Shown: positions 53,090 to 62,285 of the stretch, piece after piece
Layout: every line of letters begins with the position of its first letter
Position numbering within the stretch: the first letter of the stretch is position 1
Assembly: GCF_946481715.1 (NCBI RefSeq)
Contig: NZ_CAMLOV010000003.1
Span: 13,104 to 77,103, forward strand
Origin: an uncultured Mucilaginibacter sp.
GTDB lineage: Bacteria > Bacteroidota > Bacteroidia > Sphingobacteriales > Sphingobacteriaceae
Length of the DNA stretch: 64,000 bases
Direction: 5' to 3'
Notes under the pieces: model-generated
What the model saw: the letters and a program-made list of their open reading frames with translations, nothing else
The model's database searches: none
What the model was told of the DNA's origin: nothing
Program-made: the position numbers and the translations under genes

Positions 53090-54694
53090 ATGAAACATAC
53101 ATCATTAACTAAATATTCGGTTCTTGCCGTTTTGTTTGTTGCCGCATCCTGCACCAAACTTGATGAGAAAGGACTGCTTTACGACCAGGTTACCGAAGCA
53201 GACTTTTACAAAACCGATAAGCAATTAGCTTCTGCCGTAGGAGCTGCATATTCTACTATATACGGGTATAATGGCGCATTTTTTAACCTGAATGAGGTTA
53301 CTACCGATGAGGTAGTGGTGCCTACACGTGGGGCCGACTGGGGAGATGGCGGCCACTGGGTGCGTTTAAAAACACACAAAACTAACAGTACCGACTCGCA
53401 GCCCGCCAACGGCTGGAACTTCGGCTTCGGCGGTGTAACAACCTGTAACAAGTTACTGGCTGCGCTTGCCGTAAGTAAATCGCCAACGGCGGTTACCTAT
53501 GTTGCCGAATTGAAAGCGCTGCGTGCCATTTACTATTACTGGCTGCTGGATCTTTTTGGTAACGTGCCTATCACTACCGATTTTTCTGAAACCGCGCCGC
53601 CGGCTACTAAACCCCGTGCAGAGGTATATGCCTTTATTGAAAAAGAACTGCTGGAGAACATAGATAAATTGCCAAAAATAGGCCCCGGCGATGGCCCTTA
53701 TTATGGCCGTGTTACTTATTACGTAGCACAGGCAACGCTTGCTAAGTTATACCTGAATGCGCAAACCTATACAGGCGCGCCACAGTACGATAAAGCCTTG
53801 GCAGCTTGCGATATCATTATCAACTCCGGAAAGTATCAGCTGATGAATAATTATGCGGACATCTTCTCCCGCAATAACATAGGGTCTACCGAATCTATAT
53901 GGGCTATCCCTTTTGATGGTGTAAAAGCAAAAGGTTTTAACATGAACATGGAAACCCTGCACCTGCAAAGCCAAAATACCTACCAGATGAACAGTCAACC
54001 CTGGAATGGTTTCGCCTCTGTACAAGAATTCTACCAGTCGTATATCGATCCGGCTCAAAATCCTGGCCCACAGGGCACTGTTGTGGGTTTAGATCCAAAA
54101 GGAACGCCAACAACCGGTACACTGGATAAAAGGATGCTGAATAACTTCCTTGTTGGCCCGCAGTTTCAGGCTGACGGCGTTACGCCGTTAACCGATGGTG
54201 GCGCGGATATTACTGATCCGGACGGCCAGCCTATCACCTTAACACCCTATATTAACGAGCTGCAGCCCAATGCCTGGAGGCAAGCAGGTGCCCGTATTGC
54301 CAAATGGCAGTTTTATAAAGGTATGTTAACCGATTTGGATAACGATTTGGCCATTTACCGTTATGCCGATATCCTGCTGATGAAAGCAGAATTGCTGGCA
54401 CGCAAAAGCGGTAACTGGAACGACCCGGTTACGCTGGCATTGGTGAACCAGATACGTACCATACATGGCGGTGTATCAGTTTTGCCTACCTTAACTGCAG
54501 AAACATTCCTGGCCGAGCGCGGCCGCGAAATGTTTGCCGAAAGCTATCGCAGGCAGGACATGCTGCGCTTTGGAACCTACAATAGCAAATACCGTTTCCA
54601 TGATGCAGACGCAAGCACAAATGTTAATATTTTCCCAATACCGGAGCCGCAGATAAATGCAAATCCGAATCTTAAACAAAACCCTGGCTATTAA
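53090..54694 (+). CDS. SusD/RagB-type nutrient-binding lipoprotein (pair 3)
   Basis: 534-residue surface lipoprotein, 36 bases after the STN-SusC gene. Lipobox AASC (Cys21), family core AELKALRAIYYYWLLDLFGNVPIT, and the C-terminal ERGREMFAESYRRQDMLRFGTY and IFPIPEPQINANPNLKQNPGY motifs. It captures the ligand for the transporter. A hairpin terminator follows. Confidence 0.95.
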   Translation: MKHTSLTKYSVLAVLFVAASCTKLDEKGLLYDQVTEADFYKTDKQLASAVGAAYSTIYGYNGAFFNLNEVTTDEVVVPTRGADWGDGGHWVRLKTHKTNSTDSQPANGWNFGFGGVTTCNKLLAALAVSKSPTAVTYVAELKALRAIYYYWLLDLFGNVPITTDFSETAPPATKPRAEVYAFIEKELLENIDKLPKIGPGDGPYYGRVTYYVAQATLAKLYLNAQTYTGAPQYDKALAACDIIINSGKYQLMNNYADIFSRNNIGSTESIWAIPFDGVKAKGFNMNMETLHLQSQNTYQMNSQPWNGFASVQEFYQSYIDPAQNPGPQGTVVGLDPKGTPTTGTLDKRMLNNFLVGPQFQADGVTPLTDGGADITDPDGQPITLTPYINELQPNAWRQAGARIAKWQFYKGMLTDLDNDLAIYRYADILLMKAELLARKSGNWNDPVTLALVNQIRTIHGGVSVLPTLTAETFLAERGREMFAESYRRQDMLRFGTYNSKYRFHDADASTNVNIFPIPEPQINANPNLKQNPGY

Positions 54695-54726
54695 AGTGAT
54701 AGTATAGTTAATTGGTAATTGGTTGT

Positions 54727-54760
54727 ACGGAAAGCAGATGATTTATTATTTGCTTTCCGT
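54727..54760 (+). terminator. Terminator after SusD pair 3
   Basis: 10-bp perfect stem (54727-54736 with 54751-54760), 14-base AT-rich loop, followed by TTTAATTTTA. It separates SusCD from the FG-GAP gene cluster downstream, which therefore may have its own promoter in the remaining 100 bases. Confidence 0.68.
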
Positions 54761-54860
54761 TTTAATTTTACAAGTTTTGTTTAACGCATTGCTTGTTGCC
54801 GGCAACTGGTTTTAAAGGCATTTAGAAGAATAGCATAGCACTGCTGAGGGAATAGGATAC

Positions 54861-57800
54861 ATGATAGACGGTGTTTTAAAATATTGTTCGCGGTACGGTT
54901 CCCCTTTGTTGCTGAGCTTGCTTGTGTGCCGCCGTCAATGCATAGGTTTTGCCGCGGTGTTACTTTTCGCAATATGTTTAATTGGGTGCAATAGCAAACC
55001 ACCGGCGCCAGCCATTAAATTATTTTCTGCATTGCCCGCCACGGCTACGGGTATTTCTTTTGCCAACAACGTAGCGTACACCGAACAGCTGAACGTTTAT
55101 ACTTACCGCAATTTTTATAACGGCGGCGGAGTGGCCATTGGCGATATGAATAACGATGGTTTGCCCGATGTTTTTTTCTGCGGTAACCAACAATCCAACA
55201 GGCTGTATATAAATGGCGGCAATTTTAAATTTACGGATATAACTGTTAAGGCGGGCCTATCTTCGGCGGGGGTATGGTCTACAGGTGTTACCCTGGCCGA
55301 TGTTAACGGTGATGGCTGGTTGGATATTTACGTTTGTAAATCCGGCGATTTTTCCGGCAAAAACCGCAGTAATCAGCTATTCATTAATAATGGCGACTTA
55401 ACTTTTACAGAAAAAGCTGCAGAGTATGGCCTCAATAACAAAGGGTTATGTACGCATGCTGTTTTTTTTGATTACGATAAAGATGGCGATCTGGACTGCT
55501 ACCTGCTCAACAACTCCTTTCGCTCGGTTGGGAATTATGATCTGATAAAAGATCAGCGTAATATCCCCGATTCGCTTGGCGGAAACAAGTTGTACCGCAA
55601 TGATAAAGGCCATTTTACCGATGTTACGCAACAAACCGGTATTTACAGCAGTAAAATTGGGTTTGGCCTGGGCGTTACCATTGCCGACTTAAATAACGAT
55701 GGCTGGGACGATATATACGTATCTAACGATTTTTTTGAACGGGATTATTTATATATCAACAACCACAACGGTACCTTTAAAGAGTGCCTGCCCGATATGA
55801 TCAGGGAATTAAGCCTCAACTCTATGGGGGCCGATATTGCTGATGTCAATAACGATGGCCTTCCGGATATTTACGTTACCGATATGCTTCCGGAACCCGA
55901 GCGCAGGTTGAAGACAAAAACCGCGTTTGAGAATTGGGATAAATACCAGTCTGACCTGGATAACGGGTACTACCAGCAGTTTCTGCGTAATGTATTGCAA
56001 TTGAACCGTGGGACTGCCCCTGGCAGCACTACGCATCAAGCAAACTTTAGCGAAATTGGACGCCTTGCAGGCATGCAAGCTACCGACTGGAGCTGGGGTG
56101 CCTTAATTACCGATTTGGACAATGATGGATTTAAGGACGTTTTTGTAAGCAACGGCATTTTCAAGGACCTTACCGATCAGGATTACATCCAGTTTATGGC
56201 CAACCCGGCGGAGGTACGCCGAATGATGGGCCGCGAAAAAGAGCCGATTAAAAAGCTGATAGACCTAATGCCGTCAGAGGCAGTACCGAACTACGCCTAC
56301 CGTAACAACGGGGATTTGACGTTCAGCAACAAGGCATCCGAGTGGGGGCTTGGGGAGCCAGGCTTTTCAAACGGGTCTGCCTACGGCGACCTGGACAACG
56401 ACGGGGCGCTGGACCTTGTAGTGAACAACGTAAACATGCCGGCCTTTGTGTACCGCAACAACAGCCGCAGGCTGCGCCCGGGCAACAAATACCTCAAAGT
56501 AGCGCTGCAGGGCGAAGGGATGAACCGCTTTGGCACAGGCAGCCGGGTAACGGTTTACTACAACCATACGCTAAGCTACCAGGAGCAAATGCCTGCGCGT
56601 GGTTTCGAGTCGAGCGTAGACAACCGGCTGAATTTCGGGCTGGGGGAAACGAGCGTGGTTGATTCGGTGCTGGTAGAATGGCCCGACGGGAAGCAAAAGC
56701 TGCTGAAAGCGGTGCAGCCAAACCAAACAATTACAGTAAAGCAAAGCGAATCGGCGTACCCGTTAAAAACGAAGGCGGCGGTGCCAAAAACCATATTTGC
56801 GCAAAGCGCAGGCAATTACGGCATCGGCTTTAAGCATACAGAGGACGAGTACGTAGACTTCGACCGGGAGAAGCTTATCTTCCAGATGCATTCTACCGAC
56901 GGCCCTCGGATGGCGGCAGGCGACGTAAACGGCGACAAGCTGCAGGACTTTTACATCTGCGGGGCAGCGGGGCAGCCCGGCGCGCTGTACACCCAAACCA
57001 GGGATGGGCGTTTCAAAAAGAGCAACGAAGGGCTGCTGGAAAAAGACAAAGGGAGCGAAGACACGGACTGCCTGTTTTTCGACGCGGACGGGGACGGGGA
57101 CCAGGACCTGTACGTTTGCAGCGGCGGCAGCGAGTTCTCGGCCAACTCCACCGAGCTGATCAGCAGGCTTTACCTGAACGACGGGCACGGGGGCTACAGC
57201 CGGTCCCCGCAGGTACTGCCGTCGTTCCAGTTCGAGAGCAGCTCCTGCGTGGCAGCGGCGGACGTAGACGGGGACGGCGACCAGGACCTGTTCGTAGGCG
57301 TGCGGCTAAAGCCGGGCAGCTGGGGCTATGCCTGCAAAAGCTACATCCTGGCGAACGACGGGCATGGCGTATTTAGCGACGCGACGGACAAGGTAGCCCC
57401 GGCGTTAAACCAGGCGGGGATGGTAACGGACGGGAAGTGGTTTGACTACGACCGTGACGGGCGGGCAGACCTTGCCATCTGCGGGGAGTACATGCCCATC
57501 CGCATCTTCCACAACGAGGGCGGGCGCTTAAGCGAAGTAACGGCAGCAGCAGGGCTTTCCAAAAGCAATGGCTGGTGGAACCGGCTGCAGGTGGCGGACG
57601 TAGACGGGGACGGGTACCCGGACCTTGTAGCAGGCAACCACGGGCTCAACTCGCGGTTCAAGGCCAGCGCAGCAAAGCCGGTAAGCCTTTACACTGGCGA
57701 CTTCAGCGGCACGGGGGCTATCGAGCAGATCGTATGCACGTACAACGGCGGCAAGCAGTACCCGATGGCGCTGCGGCACGACCTGGTAGGCGAGCTTCCG

Positions 57801-58289
57801 CTGCTGAAGAAGAAGTACCTGCGCTACGGGCAATACAAAGAGCAAACGATGGAAGATATTTTTGGGGCGGAGCTGCTGAAAACGGTTACCAAAACGGATG
57901 CTTACGAAATGCGCAGCAGCGTAGTGCTGAACAAGGGGAAGGGCAGGTTCCAGCTGCAGCCCCTGCCGGCAGAGGCGCAGTTCTCCACAGTGTTCGGGCT
58001 AGTTGTAAAAGACCTTGACGGCGACGGGAAAGCGGACATCCTGCTGGGGGGCAACTTCTACGAATCCAAGCCTGAGGCAGGCATTTACGATGCCAGCTAC
58101 GGGCTGCTGCTGAAGGGCGACGGCAGGGGCGGCTTCCGGGCAGTGGCGCCGCAGCAGAGCGGGGTACTGGTAAAAGGCGCGGTACGCGATATTATGGAGC
58201 TCCGCGCCGGCAACAAAACCCTGTTCGTGTTCGCAAAAAATAATGAGAAAACCGAAATAATAACTTTAAATAAGATTGCAGCTAAATGA
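54861..58289 (+). CDS. FG-GAP/VCBS and ASPIC-UnbV repeat lipoprotein, copy 1
   Basis: 1142 residues. Leader of 42 residues with lipobox LIGC (Cys43); a GAGGGAATAGGA purine stretch precedes the ATG at 54861. Two sets of beta-propeller FG-GAP/VCBS repeats are visible, each with calcium-loop DxNxDGxxD (DMNNDGLPD, DVNGDGWLD, DYDKDGDLD, DLNNDGWDD, DVNNDGLPD; later DADGDGDQD, DVDGDGDQD, DYDRDGRAD, DVDGDGYPD, DLDGDGKAD). Between them lies an ASPIC/UnbV domain (about residues 545-625, GEGMNRFGTGSRVTVYY to DSVLVEWPDGKQ). Residues 470-1130 are encoded by a 2-kb module that is repeated almost perfectly in the gene at 58858. Likely a calcium-binding, surface-exposed binding or scaffold protein of the SusCD locus; no catalytic site seen. 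Confidence 0.9.
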   Translation: MIDGVLKYCSRYGSPLLLSLLVCRRQCIGFAAVLLFAICLIGCNSKPPAPAIKLFSALPATATGISFANNVAYTEQLNVYTYRNFYNGGGVAIGDMNNDGLPDVFFCGNQQSNRLYINGGNFKFTDITVKAGLSSAGVWSTGVTLADVNGDGWLDIYVCKSGDFSGKNRSNQLFINNGDLTFTEKAAEYGLNNKGLCTHAVFFDYDKDGDLDCYLLNNSFRSVGNYDLIKDQRNIPDSLGGNKLYRNDKGHFTDVTQQTGIYSSKIGFGLGVTIADLNNDGWDDIYVSNDFFERDYLYINNHNGTFKECLPDMIRELSLNSMGADIADVNNDGLPDIYVTDMLPEPERRLKTKTAFENWDKYQSDLDNGYYQQFLRNVLQLNRGTAPGSTTHQANFSEIGRLAGMQATDWSWGALITDLDNDGFKDVFVSNGIFKDLTDQDYIQFMANPAEVRRMMGREKEPIKKLIDLMPSEAVPNYAYRNNGDLTFSNKASEWGLGEPGFSNGSAYGDLDNDGALDLVVNNVNMPAFVYRNNSRRLRPGNKYLKVALQGEGMNRFGTGSRVTVYYNHTLSYQEQMPARGFESSVDNRLNFGLGETSVVDSVLVEWPDGKQKLLKAVQPNQTITVKQSESAYPLKTKAAVPKTIFAQSAGNYGIGFKHTEDEYVDFDREKLIFQMHSTDGPRMAAGDVNGDKLQDFYICGAAGQPGALYTQTRDGRFKKSNEGLLEKDKGSEDTDCLFFDADGDGDQDLYVCSGGSEFSANSTELISRLYLNDGHGGYSRSPQVLPSFQFESSSCVAAADVDGDGDQDLFVGVRLKPGSWGYACKSYILANDGHGVFSDATDKVAPALNQAGMVTDGKWFDYDRDGRADLAICGEYMPIRIFHNEGGRLSEVTAAAGLSKSNGWWNRLQVADVDGDGYPDLVAGNHGLNSRFKASAAKPVSLYTGDFSGTGAIEQIVCTYNGGKQYPMALRHDLVGELPLLKKKYLRYGQYKEQTMEDIFGAELLKTVTKTDAYEMRSSVVLNKGKGRFQLQPLPAEAQFSTVFGLVVKDLDGDGKADILLGGNFYESKPEAGIYDASYGLLLKGDGRGGFRAVAPQQSGVLVKGAVRDIMELRAGNKTLFVFAKNNEKTEIITLNKIAAK
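56251..58250 (+). repeat. 2.0-kb direct repeat, copy 1
   Basis: Copy 1 of a 2000-base segment repeated at 60194-62193 (offset 3943). By eye the only difference is A at 56267 versus G at 60210, a silent change in a Leu codon; the 1983 bases after it look identical. Flanks outside differ at once. The module is richer in G+C and in GAC/GGG codons than the 5' part of the same gene: by hand 37 of 60 bases in 57061-57120 are G or C, against 25 of 60 in 55141-55200. Confidence 0.95.
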
Positions 58290-58855
58290 GGAAACGTTAT
58301 ACTTGGATGCTTTTTGTTGTATGTATTTGCTTACTTGCGGCGTGCCGGTCAGAAAGCGAGCGATATGAGGATTTGGTAGCACGCGAACTGGCTACCGGCA
58401 TCCGGCACGACAGTATTTTTATGGGTATAAGCCTGGGGATGACGAGCAAAGAATTTTATGCCCATTGCTGGAGGATGAATAAAAAGGGGCTGTTTTTTGA
58501 AGGGCCGGGCAACATGTCGGTATTGTACCATTTCAAAAACGAATTGAAGCACCCTGCAACCATGACCTTTTACCCTGATTTCCGCGAGAACAAGATAAGC
58601 AAAATGGGAGTGACATTTAGTTACGATGCATTTGCACCGTGGAACAAGGCATTGTTTGCTGATAGCTTACAGGTCGAGGTATTCAATCTGTTTAAAAAAT
58701 GGTACAAAGGCGCAGATTTTTTAACCATGACAGACCCTGTACGCGGAACCATCTTTGTGCAGGTAAAAGGCAACCGCAGAATTATCATAGGCAAGTACGA
58801 TGAGCAGCATGTAAAAGTGGATTTTACTGATCTGTTGACAGAAAATAGCAAGTAA
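58286..58855 (+). CDS. Small lipoprotein of unknown function between the FG-GAP paralogues
   Basis: 189 residues. Lipoprotein signal with lipobox LAAC (Cys20). The mature part starts RSESERYEDLVARELATGIRHDSIFMGISLGMTSKEFYAHCW, then mixed alpha/beta sequence with no family I can name. It overlaps the upstream FG-GAP gene by 4 bases (ATGA) and is 2 bases from the downstream one, so the three are translationally linked and probably act together at the envelope. Not part of the 2-kb repeat. Confidence 0.82.
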   Translation: MRKRYTWMLFVVCICLLAACRSESERYEDLVARELATGIRHDSIFMGISLGMTSKEFYAHCWRMNKKGLFFEGPGNMSVLYHFKNELKHPATMTFYPDFRENKISKMGVTFSYDAFAPWNKALFADSLQVEVFNLFKKWYKGADFLTMTDPVRGTIFVQVKGNRRIIIGKYDEQHVKVDFTDLLTENSK

Positions 58856-58857
58856 CG

Positions 58858-61800
58858 ATGAGATATATAACCCACGGTAATGTTATTCGCAACAGGTATT
58901 TGGGCTTGTACGTTGCTTTCTTGTCGGTAATTTCAGTTCTCTCCGGCTGCGTGGGCGGCAATGGCAGCGGCAAACCAGCGACAAAACTTTTTGAGCTTTT
59001 GGATGCGGGCTACACCAACATTAATTTCAACAACAAGCTCGCTTACAACAACGAGTTCAATATTTATACCTACCGCAATTTTTACAACGGCGGCGGCGTG
59101 GCACTTGGCGACGTAAATAACGATGGGTTGATAGATGTTTTTATGGTAGGGAATACCGAGCCCAGCAAGCTTTACCTCAACAAAGGGAATTTTCGGTTTG
59201 AAGATATTACCGCTAAGGCAGGCATTGACAAAGTGGGTAAATGGTCTACCGGGGTTACAATGGCCGATGTTAACGGTGACGGTTTACTGGACATTTATGT
59301 TTGCAACAGCGGCGATGTGAAGGGCGACCACAAGCAAAACGAACTATACATCAACCAGGGGAACCTAAAGTTTAAAGAAAGTGCCGTGGCGTATGGCATA
59401 GGGGTAAACGGCTATTCTACCCATGCCGTGTTTTTTGATTACGACCATGACGGCGACCTCGACCTTTTTATCCTCAGCAACTCCTTCAAGGCCATCGGCA
59501 CCTTTAATATACAAAACAATGAACGAAACATGCGCGATCCGCTGGGCGGGCAAAAATTATTCCGTAATGACGGCGGGCATTTTAAAGATGTAAGTGCCGA
59601 GGCCGGGATATTTGGTAGTGTTATTGGTTTTGGATTGGGTGTAAGTGTGGGCGATGTGGATCATGATGGCTGGGACGATATCTACGTATCCAACGATTTT
59701 TTCGAGCGCGACTACCTGTATATCAACAATAAAAATGGTACGTTTAAGGAATCGCTGGAAGACCAGATGCATAGCATCAGCAACGCCTCCATGGGGGCCG
59801 ACCTCGCCGACATAAATAACGATGCCAGGCCCGATATTTTTGTGACCGACATGCTCCCCGAGAGCGAAAGCCGCCTTAAAACCAATACCACTTACGAAAA
59901 TTGGGACAAATACCAAATGGACGTTAAGTACGGATATTATAATCAGTTTACCCGTAACACACTACAGCTGAACAACGGCAACGGTACTTTTAGCGAAATT
60001 GGGCGCCTTGCAGGCGTGCACGCCACCGACTGGAGTTGGGGAGCCTTAATTACCGATTTGGACAACGACGGTTTTAAAGATGTTTTTGTGGCTAACGGCA
60101 TTTATCAGGATCTTACAAACGGGGATTATATCCAATACCTTTCTAACCGGGAAGTAATGGCGACGCTAATCAAAGACAAAAACATAAACTATCAAAAGCT
60201 GATAGACCTGATGCCGTCAGAGGCAGTACCGAACTACGCCTACCGTAACAACGGGGATTTGACGTTCAGCAACAAGGCATCCGAGTGGGGGCTTGGGGAG
60301 CCAGGCTTTTCAAACGGGTCTGCCTACGGCGACCTGGACAACGACGGGGCGCTGGACCTTGTAGTGAACAACGTAAACATGCCGGCCTTTGTGTACCGCA
60401 ACAACAGCCGCAGGCTGCGCCCGGGCAACAAATACCTCAAAGTAGCGCTGCAGGGCGAAGGGATGAACCGCTTTGGCACAGGCAGCCGGGTAACGGTTTA
60501 CTACAACCATACGCTAAGCTACCAGGAGCAAATGCCTGCGCGTGGTTTCGAGTCGAGCGTAGACAACCGGCTGAATTTCGGGCTGGGGGAAACGAGCGTG
60601 GTTGATTCGGTGCTGGTAGAATGGCCCGACGGGAAGCAAAAGCTGCTGAAAGCGGTGCAGCCAAACCAAACAATTACAGTAAAGCAAAGCGAATCGGCGT
60701 ACCCGTTAAAAACGAAGGCGGCGGTGCCAAAAACCATATTTGCGCAAAGCGCAGGCAATTACGGCATCGGCTTTAAGCATACAGAGGACGAGTACGTAGA
60801 CTTCGACCGGGAGAAGCTTATCTTCCAGATGCATTCTACCGACGGCCCTCGGATGGCGGCAGGCGACGTAAACGGCGACAAGCTGCAGGACTTTTACATC
60901 TGCGGGGCAGCGGGGCAGCCCGGCGCGCTGTACACCCAAACCAGGGATGGGCGTTTCAAAAAGAGCAACGAAGGGCTGCTGGAAAAAGACAAAGGGAGCG
61001 AAGACACGGACTGCCTGTTTTTCGACGCGGACGGGGACGGGGACCAGGACCTGTACGTTTGCAGCGGCGGCAGCGAGTTCTCGGCCAACTCCACCGAGCT
61101 GATCAGCAGGCTTTACCTGAACGACGGGCACGGGGGCTACAGCCGGTCCCCGCAGGTACTGCCGTCGTTCCAGTTCGAGAGCAGCTCCTGCGTGGCAGCG
61201 GCGGACGTAGACGGGGACGGCGACCAGGACCTGTTCGTAGGCGTGCGGCTAAAGCCGGGCAGCTGGGGCTATGCCTGCAAAAGCTACATCCTGGCGAACG
61301 ACGGGCATGGCGTATTTAGCGACGCGACGGACAAGGTAGCCCCGGCGTTAAACCAGGCGGGGATGGTAACGGACGGGAAGTGGTTTGACTACGACCGTGA
61401 CGGGCGGGCAGACCTTGCCATCTGCGGGGAGTACATGCCCATCCGCATCTTCCACAACGAGGGCGGGCGCTTAAGCGAAGTAACGGCAGCAGCAGGGCTT
61501 TCCAAAAGCAATGGCTGGTGGAACCGGCTGCAGGTGGCGGACGTAGACGGGGACGGGTACCCGGACCTTGTAGCAGGCAACCACGGGCTCAACTCGCGGT
61601 TCAAGGCCAGCGCAGCAAAGCCGGTAAGCCTTTACACTGGCGACTTCAGCGGCACGGGGGCTATCGAGCAGATCGTATGCACGTACAACGGCGGCAAGCA
61701 GTACCCGATGGCGCTGCGGCACGACCTGGTAGGCGAGCTTCCGCTGCTGAAGAAGAAGTACCTGCGCTACGGGCAATACAAAGAGCAAACGATGGAAGAT

Positions 61801-62241
61801 ATTTTTGGGGCGGAGCTGCTGAAAACGGTTACCAAAACGGATGCTTACGAAATGCGCAGCAGCGTAGTGCTGAACAAGGGGAAGGGCAGGTTCCAGCTGC
61901 AGCCCCTGCCGGCAGAGGCGCAGTTCTCCACAGTGTTCGGGCTAGTTGTAAAAGACCTTGACGGCGACGGGAAAGCGGACATCCTGCTGGGGGGCAACTT
62001 CTACGAATCCAAGCCTGAGGCAGGCATTTACGATGCCAGCTACGGGCTGCTGCTGAAGGGCGACGGCAGGGGCGGCTTCCGGGCAGTGGCGCCGCAGCAG
62101 AGCGGGGTACTGGTAAAAGGCGCGGTACGCGATATTATGGAGCTCCGCGCCGGCAACAAAACCCTGTTCGTGTTCGCAAAAAATAATGAGAAACCGGCGA
62201 TCCTTATCAAACAGAGCGCGGGTATCCATACCAAATTATAA
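58858..62241 (+). CDS. FG-GAP/VCBS and ASPIC-UnbV repeat lipoprotein, copy 2
   Basis: 1127 residues. Lipobox LSGC (Cys31). Same architecture as the gene at 54861: N-terminal FG-GAP repeats (DVNNDGLID, DVNGDGLLD, DYDHDGDLD, DVDHDGWDD, DINNDARPD, DLDNDGFKD), central ASPIC/UnbV domain and C-terminal FG-GAP repeats. Residues 1-451 are only moderately similar to copy 1 (many substitutions throughout), whereas residues 452-1112 are identical to residues 470-1130 of copy 1. The C-terminal 15 residues differ again. This mosaic pattern indicates recent sequence transfer between the two genes. Confidence 0.9.
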   Translation: MRYITHGNVIRNRYLGLYVAFLSVISVLSGCVGGNGSGKPATKLFELLDAGYTNINFNNKLAYNNEFNIYTYRNFYNGGGVALGDVNNDGLIDVFMVGNTEPSKLYLNKGNFRFEDITAKAGIDKVGKWSTGVTMADVNGDGLLDIYVCNSGDVKGDHKQNELYINQGNLKFKESAVAYGIGVNGYSTHAVFFDYDHDGDLDLFILSNSFKAIGTFNIQNNERNMRDPLGGQKLFRNDGGHFKDVSAEAGIFGSVIGFGLGVSVGDVDHDGWDDIYVSNDFFERDYLYINNKNGTFKESLEDQMHSISNASMGADLADINNDARPDIFVTDMLPESESRLKTNTTYENWDKYQMDVKYGYYNQFTRNTLQLNNGNGTFSEIGRLAGVHATDWSWGALITDLDNDGFKDVFVANGIYQDLTNGDYIQYLSNREVMATLIKDKNINYQKLIDLMPSEAVPNYAYRNNGDLTFSNKASEWGLGEPGFSNGSAYGDLDNDGALDLVVNNVNMPAFVYRNNSRRLRPGNKYLKVALQGEGMNRFGTGSRVTVYYNHTLSYQEQMPARGFESSVDNRLNFGLGETSVVDSVLVEWPDGKQKLLKAVQPNQTITVKQSESAYPLKTKAAVPKTIFAQSAGNYGIGFKHTEDEYVDFDREKLIFQMHSTDGPRMAAGDVNGDKLQDFYICGAAGQPGALYTQTRDGRFKKSNEGLLEKDKGSEDTDCLFFDADGDGDQDLYVCSGGSEFSANSTELISRLYLNDGHGGYSRSPQVLPSFQFESSSCVAAADVDGDGDQDLFVGVRLKPGSWGYACKSYILANDGHGVFSDATDKVAPALNQAGMVTDGKWFDYDRDGRADLAICGEYMPIRIFHNEGGRLSEVTAAAGLSKSNGWWNRLQVADVDGDGYPDLVAGNHGLNSRFKASAAKPVSLYTGDFSGTGAIEQIVCTYNGGKQYPMALRHDLVGELPLLKKKYLRYGQYKEQTMEDIFGAELLKTVTKTDAYEMRSSVVLNKGKGRFQLQPLPAEAQFSTVFGLVVKDLDGDGKADILLGGNFYESKPEAGIYDASYGLLLKGDGRGGFRAVAPQQSGVLVKGAVRDIMELRAGNKTLFVFAKNNEKPAILIKQSAGIHTKL
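60194..62193 (+). repeat. 2.0-kb direct repeat, copy 2
   Basis: Second copy of the module at 56251-58250. The left boundary falls at AAAAGCTGATAGACCT in a conserved LIDLMPSEAVPN coding segment, the right boundary at AATGAGAAA, 16 codons before the stop (stop included). Directly repeated copies 1943 bases apart could recombine, deleting the lipoprotein gene and fusing the two FG-GAP genes. Confidence 0.95.
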
Positions 62242-62285
62242 CAAATGCAGTTTTAGCACTAAGGATATTTTCAACAACAAAATTT

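Noticed and set aside
56342..58018. Long alternative frames inside the FG-GAP repeats (both strands, both copies)
   Set aside because: High G+C leaves many frames open; their products are low-complexity and each appears twice only because the DNA is duplicated.
60194..62193. Insertion sequence as the cause of the 2-kb repeat
   Set aside because: The module encodes in-frame FG-GAP/UnbV protein, has no transposase, and no terminal inverted repeats or target duplication were seen at the boundaries.
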